This document shows positions 48,201 to 62,540 of a stretch of 64,000 bases of DNA, one piece after another. How positions within the stretch are numbered: position 1 is the stretch's first letter; every line of letters begins with the position of its first letter. The notes beneath the pieces were generated by a model. The model was not told the DNA's origin. It worked only from the letters and a program-made list of their open reading frames with translations, and searched no databases. Origin of the DNA: Chrysomallon squamiferum (lineage: Eukaryota; Mollusca; Gastropoda; Neomphalida; Peltospiridae); assembly GCA_012295275.1 (NCBI GenBank), contig CM022671.1:23082322-23146321 (forward strand), in the 5' to 3' direction. Both the position numbers and the translations under genes were made by a program.

Positions 48201-48659
48201 GAAACTGCATTGGCCAAACTTTTGCAATGCATGAGATTAAAATATTTCTGGCACGACTACTGTACAAGTAAGGAATTAATTTTTTATTTTAATATACATA
48301 ACTTTATGATCATGTATGTCACAGTGGAAAAATCCATTTATTTAATTAACCGTATAATGATATATTGTTATTATTGTTGCATGTTGTTATTATTATGAGA
48401 TTCTTATTGCTAAACATTTATTTTGAAGGATTAAAAAAATAAAGTTCCTAAATGAAAATATCTTAAAACGTTAGAAGTACAGTTGCACAGTTTGATCAAA
48501 CTATGATGATATTATTTAAAAGTTAAACATTAACTTTGTTTTAGATACACTCTGGAGCTTGATCCAAATCACAAAGTGGAGAAAAAACTTGCTTTAGTCA
48601 TGCGAGCTATGAATGGAATCAGAATGAGAGCAGTTCCAAGAGTTTCCTGCACAGAGTAA
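42243..48659 (+). CDS. CYP4: Cytochrome P450, CYP4 family, complete, 12 coding exons
   Basis: Exons: 42243-42407, 43079-43223, 43553-43725, 44507-44631, 44979-45041, 45330-45453, 45780-45924, 46324-46453, 46901-47096, 47501-47583, 48202-48267, 48545-48659. They sum to 1530 nt (509 aa) with all phases consistent, the usual CYP4 length. Features: N-terminal membrane anchor (about residues 3-24), helix C motif [14 protein letters not shown], the 13-residue CYP4 signature [13 protein letters not shown] ending at 318, ExxR motif KESLR (Glu372, Arg375), PERF, and heme-binding FSAGSRNCIG with ligand Cys452. Glu313 in the signature corresponds to the residue that links heme covalently in CYP4 enzymes. 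Expected role: endoplasmic-reticulum monooxygenase hydroxylating fatty acids or related lipids; substrate unknown. ATG 42243 is chosen because it opens the anchor; an in-frame GTG 24 nt upstream is unlikely. The exon 6 donor (GTTGGT) is non-ideal. Poly-A signal candidate at 49568-49573. Confidence 0.97.
45243..45292. repeat. ATT array in CYP4 intron 5
   Basis: About 16 ATT units ending 37 nt before the exon 6 acceptor. Confidence 0.9.
45550..45680. repeat. Tandem duplication and AAATA run in CYP4 intron 6
   Basis: A segment of about 37 bp (AACATTAATAAAAATTAATA and following bases) is repeated directly, then passes into an AAATA pentamer run (about 45636-45680). Confidence 0.85.
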
Positions 48660-49600
48660 TATTAATCTCTTACTCTGAAAATACTTTTACAGACATTTAC
48701 AACAGAATACATCGAAGTTAATTATGGAGATGATGATTATTGATATTCTTGAAATTATGTATTATTTTTCTGAAATTATGGTGAACAAACATTAAAAAGA
48801 AGACAGATTTCCTGTTCAGTTAGATTAATTTACGAGTATTACTAATATAATAATTATTATCATTACTACTGCTGTATAGATTTCTCTGGAAATGTAATAG
48901 ATTTTAAAATGTGATTGTCAATTAAATTACTATTACTGGCATCTATTATTGCTACTGTTCCTGCTGCATTTTTTCTTCTTTTTTTTTAAACCTCTTGCAT
49001 ACCTGTGTATAAGCACAGTCAGTGATTCAGTGGATATTATAATTGCAGTTTTATTTGATAGTTTTCAATCACATAATTTATATCAGAATTAACTATATTG
49101 TAAACATTTGTTTATAACTTTTTTTACAAAACTTTAACCATGTTTTTGTAAAATGATTGTTGCATAATAATTTTTATATTTTTATGTCTCATAATTTTAA
49201 ATACACGTTTTCTTGTTACGATATTCATTTTATTATGCTGTATAATTAAAATATATAAATTATTTTTATACCCGAATTTAAAGATTTAAAAAAATACTGT
49301 CTTATTATTTTTACATCATATTCCATTTTGCACTTAGTAACTGTTTTGAAATGACTTTACTTAATTTACTCATATTTGTGTATTATTGTTTAAATTTTAT
49401 TTTTAATGGTATTGCTTTAATTACTATGTATTTGGAATGATAATATAATTTTTATATAATCTTTAATTATTAATATTTTAACTTTTTATATTTGCCATAA
49501 TTTACTTACATTTTGATTGTTATATTCAATTTAAAAAAAAAAATGTTGTGTGTAAAAATTAAATGTAAATAAAGATGTTTCAGAAATAATTAAAGCAGAA

Positions 49601-49653
<53 letters not shown>

Positions 49654-50879
49654 CATAAATAATTAATCTATGAAAACTAAAATTAATTAAAAAAAAAAAA
49701 ATGTATTACGTGATCTAATACGATTTACAATTTAAATAACACGAACTTGTCAGAAACTAAAGAATAATTTACAGTTAATAGATTTTGATTGTATTTTGCA
49801 CAAATAAAGTTAAATACAGCATTGAAATTTTATATAATTTTTGGAAAAGAAAAGTATTCATATCAATATTCTTTTTTCCTGATTTTGTAAATGTATTTTT
49901 CTTCGGAAATTTAAAATTACTTTTAGAACAGAAACACGAAAATTTCTAAAGCGAACCAGTGGAGAAATATGTATAGTTAATCACTAAAAATATTTTATTC
50001 CGGTAAACTTAAGAAGGTTTTGAAGGTGATGCAAGTCGGACTAAGTCTGGGAAGGTACGATATATTTACATTTACATACACACAGCAGTCAAACTCTGAA
50101 CCCGCGCTATATCTAGTGTAGTGAAGTTCGTTCACTAGCACTTGACCCAGTGTCTATGGCTCAGTGCAAATGCATTATCAGTTAAAACCTCTGCTGTCAT
50201 TACGATTATAATGTTTTGTCATGAATTCCTTTTACATACCTATTCATTATGTACATGCTTAATGATTATAGGCAAGGACAATACAAACAGATATATATAT
50301 TTAGTTAAATTATTTTGAACGTAAAACAAAGTAAATATTTGATTATTTGTTAAGGCAAAAATGAGAACATTAAAATGGTTAATTTATGATGATTCACAAA
50401 TGTCGCTTTTGCCATATATTTCATTAACAAATGACGTATAATGAATTATGTGTTGCCACAGTGACAAATTATTTTAATATTACACTGTATTTAGTTAAGA
50501 TTTTCTGATTTTTATTTTAGGTTTAATTTCTTATGACGGTAATAGTATTAGTACATTTGGTTACGATATACACACGCGCGCGCGCGCACACGTTAACGCA
50601 CAGTTTACTTACTTAAGTTTTCAAACACATTATTTCTATTACTAGAGTGTGAATGTTCTAAAACAGTTAATACGTGATATATGTTCACAAAAAATATAAT
50701 ACTGTTACTTACTAGGCAAGAAACAAATACTAATAATCCTTGCAAAATGATGAAGAAAAACAACAAAAACAACAAAAAAATAATATCAACAGTATAACAG
50801 TAACTTATCGACATTGGCAACAGTAACATCAGACACTGCAGCACCACCACCAGCAACATAGTTACAAGAAAAATTATAA

Positions 50880-50893
50880 CAAATAATAATAAC

Positions 50894-50931
<38 letters not shown>

Positions 50932-50947
50932 TAAAAAATATAATAAC

Positions 50948-50993
<46 letters not shown>

Positions 50994-51056
50994 GTAATAA
51001 TGATGATAATAATAATAATAATAATAATAAAATAATAATAATAATAATAATAAACA
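50880..51056. repeat. Compound AAT array (about 175 bp)
   Basis: AAT units with a few AAC, TAG and TGA interruptions. Minus-strand reading gives long false poly-Ile or poly-Tyr frames. Confidence 0.95.
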
Positions 51057-51430
51057 GGAAAGCACACGTTGTCCATCACTAAAGCTGGCACCACTTCATC
51101 ATAAGGTTACGTTTTCAACAAGCATGAACGTGACTGGCGCTGGAAGACGCTGTCAGTGGCAGTAGGCAGACAAAATACATATCGTGTTCAACATAACCGA
51201 ACAAGCAATGTTATCTTACTGCACGGCTCAGACATGCCATTAACATCAGTGCCAAGTGCCTGCTAGCGATACCCGACAAACGAGCCAGCAGCTTACATGT
51301 TCCATTTCTTCAGAGGGAAGAAGAAAACATTCTTCATGTGCGATCTGTCAATCACTTTGAAGTGCTTGACAACTGCTGAAATATATCAGAAAAATCTATC
51401 CTCGACGTGAATGATGTTTGTGAAGATAAC

Positions 51431-51465
<35 letters not shown>

Positions 51466-53298
51466 GAAGAAGAAATGTGAAAGAAAGAAAGAAAAAGGAA
51501 GAAATTCTTGTAAAAAAGGAAGAAATTCTTGTAAAAAAGAAAGAAAGAAAAAAAGAAATAATAATTTGTAGGTTCTTCTCTTACGACTTTTGAAAACATT
51601 AATGAGGTAAGCGTTACGACTTTTGAAAAACAGAGATAACAAATGAGAAAGAAAAGATTGAGTTTGTTAAAGTCTACACTGACAGTTGATGTTGTTATGG
51701 TATTCTTGTTTGTTTACTAGCAACTAACAGTAACAGTCATGAAAGTAGCACTGTTAATATTCTTTGTAATAATAAAAGTAGCAGTAGTTGTAATAATAGT
51801 ATAGAACTTGAGATAGCATTCTTATAAGAAATAATACAAAAAAAAAAAATGGTGTTGACACTAACATTAATAAAACTGGAACTATGAACCACATTTTCGC
51901 ACAAAAACCAAAATCACCAAATATTTATGAAAACAAACAAACATACACATTATTTGGTCTCTAAATGTTTATATGAAAGACTTGAAATCTTACATTAAAA
52001 ACATGAAACTTTTAATAACTAAATTATTATATTATTGTTATAACTTTCGACTACGCATGGCAAAACAGAAACTGAACTGTTTATTTTTGATAGTTAAAAT
52101 TAACGTTTTTTGGATAATTAAAACAAAACCTTTTAACTTTATCTTAAATGCTTCATCACGGTTTATCTACAAATGAAAATAATAAAAAGGAATTGTTGTG
52201 AAACTATTTTGTGACGAACTTAACAAGCAACATAGATAAAATATATAAATTTAGAACAAGCAAAGTGAAATTTCTTAATCAGACATGAAGATGGCATCAT
52301 ATTTATACTGTCGTATGAGTAATGTAATTATAATAAATTAAATTATATTTTTAAAAATATACTAAGGGTAATGTTTACCTAACAAATAGAGAATGCATTC
52401 TAACCCAGTTTCACAGCACGATCTTTTCAACAACTCGAATATACGTATTGTAAAGACAATATGATATTCAATTAACACTACAAACAACTTATAAGAGCAT
52501 GTCCTCTTCATTAACATGCCATGCACAGACACTTTGTATATTTTTTTTAAAATATTACTGTGTATTAAATTCTCTTACTCGATGACTGTACAATTTACGA
52601 GAACAATTCATTGTCATTGTCAGGTATTTCCTGTTTAGGGCGGAGCGCATTCCAACGTTTATTTTGATGGCTTTCAGTTCAGCGGTTTTAGAATATGTTA
52701 CACAAAGAGTGGGAGATTTTCACTATTAAGAACATTTCAGCTGTAATTATTTGTTACAAAAATTTATTTAGACACTGCTTTTATGTTTAGACAAATCTAT
52801 CAAAAAAAAAAAAAAAAAAAAATATTTGTATTTATTACAATAACAATTATTATTATTACTGTAATAAATAAAAATATAAACAATAACAACAACAAAATAA
52901 TAATAATTAAAAAATATAATCATAATAATCATAAATAAAAACAATAATATATATAATATGATGATGATTGATGATATGATGATGATGATAATAAAAATAA
53001 TAAATAAATAAATAACAAAATAAATCAACCATGTGATTAGACAAAATGGACTTTTTAAGGGAAATAATAAACTGGATAAAAACAACGGTAATTTTCTTTT
53101 TAAGTTTTGAGAAATGGAAAAAAAACGGTTAAAACACAAAAGCAAGATATGACGGGTCCCACGATCTAAACTCTTCAGTTTTAGAAGATATTATCTGTCT
53201 CTCTGTTTTTTTCACAGCAAGTTATGATATATGGTTGATTTACTGACGCCTTTCCAGTCGTTACGGTATTTGCTCTCCTCTCTGTTTGATGGTGCATA

Positions 53299-53322
53299 TA
53301 AAAGATTCCTTGCTGCTAATCA
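53299..53322. repeat. 24-nt interspersed repeat core, copy 2
   Basis: Identical over 24 nt to 7843-7866, in the same orientation; flanks differ. Confidence 0.5.
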
Positions 53323-53512
53323 GTAGATTCCTGTAGTCTATGAAAAAAATGCAAAAAATATTTTAAAGTAATGTGAAATATAAAATAGACGAAAAATTTG
53401 CACCATTTGTAAATGCAACATATACCAACAATTAAAAAGCAAATACATGCGCACCGTTCTTTAGAAAAGGCAAATATAAGAAAGAAAGAAAGTGAAAGAG
53501 ACACTGACAAAG

Positions 53513-53517
<5 letters not shown>

Positions 53518-53572
<55 letters not shown>
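53518..53572. repeat. GA dinucleotide array
   Basis: About 27 GA units. Confidence 0.95.
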
Positions 53573-53576
<4 letters not shown>

Positions 53577-53762
53577 TAAATCAAAAACATCATTACTGTT
53601 GTTGAAAACAACGTCATTCACCCTTCGTAAGGTTTTGAAAAGACGTATATCGAAACCTTTACTCTGCGAAATGTTTGATAATTGAGGAAAAGGAACTCGG
53701 AAAGTGCAGCGATAATATCTGACAAAAATGTGACACATCGTTTTTCATCTTCCGTTAGGCGC

Positions 53763-53957
53763 GAGAATTTCTATTTCCCGTCCTGACAACGTTGACAGTC
53801 TCTCGCGCTAAGCGCGTGCACGAGAATGCCGTTGTTTAGACACTTGATGACAAAATTAATTGAAAAAGGCTTCAACAAAGAAGTTGGCAAATTGCGAAGT
53901 CGAAAGTTTACACCACATGTACTGCAGACAAATGGAGAAATTTTAGCGCCACGAGAT
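53763..53957 (-). other. Coding-like minus-strand segment after a splice-acceptor consensus, unrecognised
   Basis: On the minus strand a good acceptor (CATCTCATTTCAG, ending about 53955) is followed by roughly 60 open codons to a TAG near 53778. They include Cys pairs (VCSTCG, later CQRCQDG) that could be metal-binding. GC and CpG content are well above the surroundings. No family recognised. It could be a terminal exon, a transposon remnant or chance. Confidence 0.25.
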
Positions 53958-54877
53958 ACCCGCTGAAATGAGATGCATACCAGACATTTTCTTTTGCACC
54001 TTTAACGCCGAGATGGTGTTCATAGAAAATATTCATTCGCGTGTTAGCTCTGGCGCGATTTCCGGTCCCGGGCATACAGGATCGTTCATTTGACAAACAT
54101 ATTTGTTCACGGATGAAAAGGCCGTGCAAAGTATGTGTTGACTGATGAATTCATTATTATGCAAGTAATGAAAAGATATGTGGTAATAACGGGATTGGAT
54201 CCATGGGCATCGTGTCAGATGGCTTGCGGAATGTTAGGTCTCACAAACCGTTTATTTTAATAATAATAATAATAATAATGTAATTTTAATAATAATAATA
54301 ATAATAATGTTGTTTTTAAAATATAAAACAAAAAAAATGAAGGAAAAATAGGATAAAAAAAAAAACATTTTATTAAAGTATTTTAAAATTGAAAACCCAA
54401 ATAAGTTCTTTACTCATTTAGTATTTACTCATTTAGTATTTCATTTAAATATAAATGTTAATTATGTAGTATTTTAGAAAAAAAAACAAGGTCTGGCGTG
54501 AAGAACATGAGCGCAGTCCTTACGTTTTCTTTATACTGATTTCATTCCGAAGTTAAAAAAACAAAACAAAAAAAAAAAAAAAAAAATGTAATATTAATAT
54601 ATTCATCTAGATTGAAAATGAGTTAGTAGTATTAATCTAGACTGAAAAACAGTTAATTTTGATAGCATCAGCATCAGTAATAGTTATAACATAATAAAAA
54701 CAGAATAATAATTTAGTTACAAAAAGTTCATGACATGAAAATAACTGCTTCATCGAGATAACATAAAATTTGAAAAAGAACAGGAAAATAAAAATAATTA
54801 ACAAAAAAAAAAAAAAAAAAAAAAAATAAATAAATAAATAGATAAAAAAAATAAAAATGAGTAACAACCCTAAAGAA

Positions 54878-54928
<51 letters not shown>

Positions 54929-55189
54929 TTTGACAAATCTGTACACGGTACACGGTGTAACTAGCCATATTATATTTAACTACTTAATTACTGCATTGAA
55001 ATTTTCTTCCAGCTTCACACCAAAACTATTGTATTTCATGTTAAAAAAGAATATGGCACTCTGTAATCGGGGTCGAAATAATTTGTCAATATAGTTAGCT
55101 CGCAAAACTTTACCAATTATAAAACGGCTCTTATATGAAAAATAATCGTGTCCTTGTCATTGTGAGTAATGTGTGAGTAATGTGGATAG

Positions 55190-55235
<46 letters not shown>

Positions 55236-57208
55236 CACACACCAGATGTAAACGGGAAATTTGTTGGTGACCCCACAGTTAAACTGACCTGTAGTCATTT
55301 TTCTTTTTCTTTTAACATTTTTCTTTCCATTTTTTTATTAACGTTTTTTTTTTTTTTTAAAGTCAATCTTTTTTCAATTTTTTTCCCCATACACTTTTTT
55401 TTTGTTTGGACTCAATTTTTTTTTTCTTTCTTTCTTTTTCTTCTTCTTCTTTTTTTTTTTTTTTGTCCCTCATAATTTCTTTACTCACACCCCACCCATT
55501 CAAAATCGACCTTAATTATTACTAATTTTAAGGGTATTATTTAAAGTATAGTTCGATTGTTTTGAAGGAATTATATTTAAGAAGCAGAAGAAAATTTGAA
55601 GAAATTACATTTAGGATAAACCAGAGTTGTTTCCCTTGCATTGTTACAATCAGTTTGGAGAACCGAAGCTATTCGTAGTCTTTAGATAAATACACTAGTT
55701 TACAGTATTATTTAATATTTTTACTTCTTTGTGATAACCAAAAAGTGCTAAAGATTTTTATTCGTTGGGGCATTATTACAAATACAAATGAAACAAAATA
55801 TAAATTTCTGAAAGACTGATTAGAATTATCGAAATTAATATAAATAAAAACAACAACTAAACGATAGAAAACAAATATATATATATATCGTATTTGAATA
55901 GAAATAATTAATGCTATACAAAACTTCAACTATCGTCAACTGATAATAAATCTGTTAACAAGACTGTCAAATTACCACAACACAGAGATGCATTCAGTTG
56001 TATAGAAAATCTAAGACAAATAAAACGTGGACGCACACGATGAAAGAAACCAAGACGTAGGACTGTATTCTGTCATAGCATTTTCAAACAGTGAGTGTAT
56101 AGTTATCCCTGCCATCATCACTCTCCTATTAACCAATTAAAATGTTGTTGTTTTGCCAAGATTAGATTGTCTTCGTTAGAAGAATGTAGTTCCAACGTTT
56201 ATCACAAAGTGAAATTTCAACAGATGTTATAGTTACCTTCCCCAGGTCGCTCGCATTTTATGTATATGTGTGCGTGCGTGTATATGCGTGTGTGTGTGTA
56301 TGTATGTGTGTGTGTGTGTGTTTTATCATCTATCATCTAATTTCGGATAGAAATAATTATTAAGAATAATTAATTTTTACATCAATCAGCTTTTCAAATG
56401 AAATTATTTATATATTTATCGTTGTCAAAATCAACATAGTTGCTCTTATGTATTTTATTGTTATTTTCTTTCTTCATTTTCTTCCTCTTCTCGTCTTCTT
56501 TTGTACCAGTGTATTTATCTTCACTGCGTAGAAATAAATGAATATATATTAAAAAGAGAAATGAATCCAAGATTTTAGAAAAAAAAGAAAAAAAAAGGAG
56601 ACAGGTTTATAAATTTATAATATTCAAGGTTAAACTGATTTAATTAAAAGAAGAGAAATAGTAGTAGTAGTAGTAGTAATAATAATAATAGTAGTAGTAG
56701 TAGTAATAATAATAGTAGTAGTAGTAGTAATAATATCAGAAAAATAGTGTATGCTTGTGATAGATGATGGTTGTATCAGAAATTCATTTTGCAATAATAA
56801 TAATAATAATAAATAAATAATGTAAAAATAAATACATTTAGGGAACTGCCTTTTCATCAGCTGAATGTAAAGATATCGGTTCTCATGCTGCAACGCTCAA
56901 GATAATCTGACGTAAATCAACACAGGATCTTTTGATTAAAAAAAAAAAAAATAAGTTGCTTGAACTTCAGGTCCAAGCACATTCGACAAACATACACATT
57001 CTTTTTCAAATTTTTTTTATCAAGATGACACGAACTTGAAAACGATGCCACCAGTTACAGACTGGCACTTTAAGACCCGACGCTGCACTGAATACGACGA
57101 ATTCTTAGCTACGTTTTTTCAGGACGAAACCTGCGCGGCGACTTACACAATTTCCACACACCCTTTCTGGCCTTAGGGCGTTCGTTGGAAATTGATTTTA
57201 CGTTATCT

Positions 57209-57416
57209 CCGTCATTTCAGATGACGATGTATCGAAGAACGTGCGGAATACTATGCCGGTCTTTTTGCCGACAGCACCGTACACCATGTTTGTGAGAAAG
57301 TCTCCCAGTAAGACCTTTTGTTTTGTGTGTGGAGTTTTATTTCCGTTCTGACGGACGGTGATGATAGAGAATTCGTCAGAGTGGAAATCGGTCCTCTGTA
57401 TTAACAATGTCGTATT
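57209..57416 (-). CDS. Candidate internal exon of an unrecognised minus-strand gene
   Basis: On the minus strand an acceptor (CTCTTCCAG) precedes 57416 and a donor (GTAAAA) follows 57209. The 208 nt between are open in one frame and read as protein-like sequence (RTDFHSDEFSIITVRQNG, VLLGDFLTNMVYGAVGKK, GIVFRTFFDTSSSEMTE). GC content is clearly above the flanks. A further donor-like site (GTGAC then GTAAGT) about 140 nt upstream, near 57556, has a compatible phase, so two exons may lie here. No family recognised; no start or stop assigned. Confidence 0.4.
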
Positions 57417-57750
57417 TGTGCTGGAAGAGTGTTGCCCGGCAGCGCGTTATTCAATGTCCAAAGTTAATTAATAATTGATGGTATAATTATTATTCTTCCC
57501 AGTTACGCACGTCCTTCCCCGCGAATGCAACGTCGAAACGGAAGTTCGACTTACGTCACTGTCAGAGATCTTTGTAGAAAGAAACACGGGCAGACTGCGA
57601 GAACGTCAGATCTGGCCACGTGCAGCAATCCGTCATTTTCAAAATATAACGTATGGTAATACAGATATCAGATATATGAATGCTTATATATATACAAATG
57701 AAGAAAAAGAGAGAGAGAGGGGGAAAGTATAGAGAGAGTGAGAGTGTTTT

Positions 57751-57859
<109 letters not shown>

Positions 57860-57904
57860 TACACATAAATAAATAATCTTTTATACATGCTGATTAATAA
57901 TCTA

Positions 57905-57940
<36 letters not shown>

Positions 57941-58555
57941 GATCGGTTTTTAAAATCGGTTGGAAATAGGTACATTAATGCATAAACAGGTTATTTGGTG
58001 TTATCTTTTAAAAAGAAGAAGAAAGAAGAAACACAAGAAAAGAAAAAAAAAAAAAAAAAAAAAAAAAAGGAAAGAAAAAGGAAAAGAAAGCAATGTAAAA
58101 GCAAGTTATCCATTTATTAAATTTTGGTAGGTTTCGCTGCTAAAGGCGTCAGAGAGTAAACATGCTGAACAAACACTGCGCAGTCGTCACCCCGATAAAA
58201 ACAGGGGAGATAATCTAATCGTTGTCGTTTAGCCGTCCAGAATTTATGTAATTAGATGAACAAATTCGACAAACTCAGTTATCGTCACTGCGCCTCTGCG
58301 GAATCGTTAGATGTCAATACGCAAGTCACTTAGGTCCAAAACGTATGGAGAAGAAAAGAATGACAAAAGATTTGATGGGGAAAAAAAAAAAAAAAAAAAA
58401 AACCAATAAAAAAGGAAGCAATGAATAGCTTTTCCCAATGATGACAAAAAAAAAAAAAAAAAGCGGTAGAAGACAAAGAAACGACAAAACAATAGAACCT
58501 TAATTCAATGATGATGAAACCCGGCTTTGATTTATAGAGACAAATAGTTTATAAA

Positions 58556-58561
58556 ATAATA

Positions 58562-58637
<76 letters not shown>

Positions 58638-58683
58638 TAACAATTATAATAGTACTGTTAATACTAATAACAATACTGATTGT

Positions 58684-58744
<61 letters not shown>

Positions 58745-58766
58745 GCTACTACTACTACTACTACTA
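58556..58766. repeat. AAT array followed by ACT array
   Basis: About 25 AAT units (58556-58634), a short degenerate stretch, then about 27 ACT units (58684-58766). Confidence 0.95.
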
Positions 58767-58888
58767 ATATTAATAATGTGTTTATTTATGTATTTATTTT
58801 AATACACTGAATCTGACAAATGCCGGTCGTTTACTACTACACTGTGAACATGAGCTGTGTAATATTTGCATAACGAATATCATTATAA

Positions 58889-58934
<46 letters not shown>

Positions 58935-59914
58935 TGCCATATCCTTATTAGTATTATTATTATTACTGTAACAATAACAACAACGACGAAGCCTATACCA
59001 GCACCAGCAATAATAAAAACAACACACATACACACACATACACACGCCATAAACGTATCTACCTGAAATCTCCAGTGAGTTTCTTTTGTTGTTGATGTTA
59101 ACCCACACATGACAAACTTAGACCTCTGTCTCATAATCTGATTAATAAAACATTACAGTTATATTTAAAAAAAAATATATATAAGCTCTCTAGAGAAAAT
59201 AACCTTCAGAACAAACGAATCTCTACAGGACTGTTTATATTAATTAAATACTTCTCTGCATATATTGTTTTAAACCCAAATGAAAAAGTATTCAGGTTTC
59301 GCCTACGAGGATTATAATAAACAGAACGAAAATATATTTAATTTCAAAGTGTGTTTAGACTCGAAAAGCTTTAGGACCATTGCAGAGGATAAATATATAT
59401 CACTAATGACATATGTGAAATATTACACAGCAAAGCAAGTTATCTCAAATGATTTATTTTAGCATAAAAATCTATTTAAAATATTCGTATTTCAGCGTGC
59501 ACTTTAATGACCGGATTAGAAATAAATAAATGCTGTTATGATTAAGAAGTGTTTGGAAATAAATATTATTATTATTATTATTAGTGTGAGGGATAAAATA
59601 ATTTGGAAATTTCATATTTTTTTTTTTTTTGCTTATGTAATTTAATATTTGTGGGAGAAATATGCACATATTTAGTATTAAAGAAAATAAAATAAAATGA
59701 ACAATAGGACAGAAAAAAAGAAGAAAAAGAATGAAATAGACATACAAAAGAAAAAGAAGAAAAAAAACCCCGAATGAAATAGACATAAAAAAAAAAAAAA
59801 AAAAAAGAAATAAAGATAAACAGACGATACACAGATAGCCAGACAGACGACAGACAGAATCATAGATAAATAAACAGACTGATAGAAAAATGGATACATA
59901 AAAACATCTGAGAT

Positions 59915-59918
<4 letters not shown>

Positions 59919-59979
<61 letters not shown>
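59919..59979. repeat. GA dinucleotide array
   Basis: About 30 GA units. Confidence 0.95.
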
Positions 59980-59982
<3 letters not shown>

Positions 59983-60597
59983 GGGTAAGAAAGTTACTGA
60001 ACAAATGAGAAAAAAAAAAGAGAAAAATCAAATACGGTTACGGGTATCTTAATAAAGAATATTTTAATTTCATCACTATTCTTCACTATTTTATTATTAT
60101 TACTATGATTTTTATTATTATTATTATTATTTAAATTAGCCATTATATAAATATTCAGCCCACCAACGCTGTAACGCAAATCGTTAAGTAAGAACACCAT
60201 AAAAGTTTTCAGAGCGTTTTCAGGAGAAAATTCAGAAATAACATTCGAACTCAGTTTAGTTCTGTTGCTGCGGGCAGACCAGAAGAAAGGCAATCAGCTG
60301 GAAGAATTAGCTTCCATCACCCGCAAACGGCCAGCTTGGAGGCAGCAATCGATTTGTGGCAGGAGAGAGGTACTGCGGGATGTTTCGCTAGATCATCTTT
60401 AAGACGCTGCAGATAGCTTTTGAGAATCGACTCGTATCTTCTCGGAGCGCTAGCGATTATGTGTCCCTGACGGCGTATCATAACATTTGATCTATGCAGT
60501 CACCCAGTTGTAATTAAGCGACTGCCTTTCTTCGAAGCCTCTCGCCACTGGCGAAAGATGTTTTGTTGGAGATGAAGAGAGCAGATTTTTCGAGCAG

Positions 60598-60795
<198 letters not shown>

Positions 60796-60954
60796 CATTT
60801 AATAAACTATTTAAATATTTGCAGTGAATAATCAGAAAACCAAAAAATGATGATGATGATGATGATGACGAAAAAACGATGCCTGTCATGAAAATAAATT
60901 CATCTCTCTTCTTTATACTATTACAACTATCACCATGATCGCTGCCACCTGTCA

Positions 60955-61070
60955 CTACTACTACTACTATTACTACTACTACTACTACTACTACTACAAT
61001 TACAGCTACCACTGCTACTGCTGCTGCTACTACTACTACTACTACTATTACTATTACTATTACTACCACT
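60955..61070. repeat. ACT/GCT trinucleotide array
   Basis: ACT units with GCT and ATT variants, the second long ACT-type array in the region. Confidence 0.9.
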
Positions 61071-61869
61071 ATTATATTCATCACCAACACTACCACCATT
61101 ATTACCACTACTACAATAACTACTACAACTTCTTTGCTGCCAGTATCACCATCCCAGCTTACTGCAACACTGCTGATAAAACACTCCCCCATGAAGTTAA
61201 AAAAAATACTGAAAAACCTTACACATACATGTTATCATTTATGCATAAGATATTTATTCATATAAATAAACATAGCCTTTGTCAAAAATCAAAAAAAAAA
61301 AAAAAAATATATATATAAATTTTTTAAATTAAAGAAATTTTTTATTTAAAAAAAAAAAAAAAAAAAAAAATATTAATAGAAAAAACGAGAAAATATATTA
61401 AAACATCTCTTGTACACTAGAAAACGCACGCAAAAACGCCAAAGCCATAAAACATTTTAGTATTGCTACAAACGTCCGACCTTTCATCGCAAGATCCAGC
61501 TAAACGCTTTAATGTTACATTTTATTCCAAAATCTAATCAGTATTTTGTCATCATTTTTCGCCCCCTGTCGTCTTCCTTTGATTTATTTCCTATCTTTTT
61601 TACGCTCTAACCTCTTGGCTCTGGATTCCCCGCAGAGAGCGGAGGAATCAAATGCAGATGTTGAGAGCTGTTACAAAACACGTATCGGACCACTTATTGA
61701 GTTTTCAGAGAACTATGTTAATTGTTACTTAAAGAAAAAAGCATGACAGGATGGTAAATAAGGACATTTTGGAATTAGCATTTAATTCACAGAGACATAT
61801 ATGTATGTATATATACATAGCCGTCTTTGTTGATTATGTGCTTGTGTTTGTATGTTAGTGAGAATGTGT

Positions 61870-61900
<31 letters not shown>

Positions 61901-62508
61901 GCGTGCACATGTACGTGGAATATGTAAATGTATCTTTCTAAGCGTGCGTGTGCTTATGGATGAGCATTCATATGATTTCTAAATTATCGCTAAAGAAACA
62001 AATATCGAATTGATAATTGAATTAAAATACTATTTTAATATTGGAACGATTGAATTCCAAAACTCTTTAGACATCTATTCTTCCATTTTTTTATGTATAT
62101 CTTTTTTTATGGTTACTCTGAAAATAACTTTATTTCACCTACTCATTCGGGTTCAAAACACCTGTCATTTATCCAAAAAAAACCACACACACTAAATAAA
62201 GTTATTTATAATCTCAATTAAACCAACATTTTTAATTTCAGTGTAATAATTTACATTTTTATAACTGTCAGTCATATTAAAAATAATAAAAAAAATAAAA
62301 TAATCAGTTCAAATCAGAACACAAGATAAATAAATAAAAAAAACCCAACAACAACAACAAAAACAAACATGAAAAAATTAATATATATTATATGTATAAT
62401 TACTATATATATTTATGTTTGAATGAATGTATGTCTCTCTTTTTGTTTATTTCATTATATATATATTTATTATTTTATTTGGTTCCCTGGGTCTTTTTCA
62501 AACAGATT

Positions 62509-62540
<32 letters not shown>

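Larger units (their letters stand above)
48660..53740. other. Gene-poor, repeat-rich region (first part)
   Basis: No gene recognised. Contains ATT arrays (49603-49652, 50880-51056), a CG/CA run (50570-50590), poly-A (51436-51462) and GA (53518-53572). One stretch of normal complexity (51060-51360) contains no convincing open frame. Confidence 0.5.

Noticed and set aside
50786-51094. Long minus-strand frames rich in Ile, Tyr and Leu
   Set aside because: Products of the AAT array in different frames.
59280-59462. 60-codon plus-strand frame beginning MKKYSGFAYEDY
   Set aside because: Plausible composition but AT-rich, no splice or paralogue support and no recognised motif; too weak to list as a gene.
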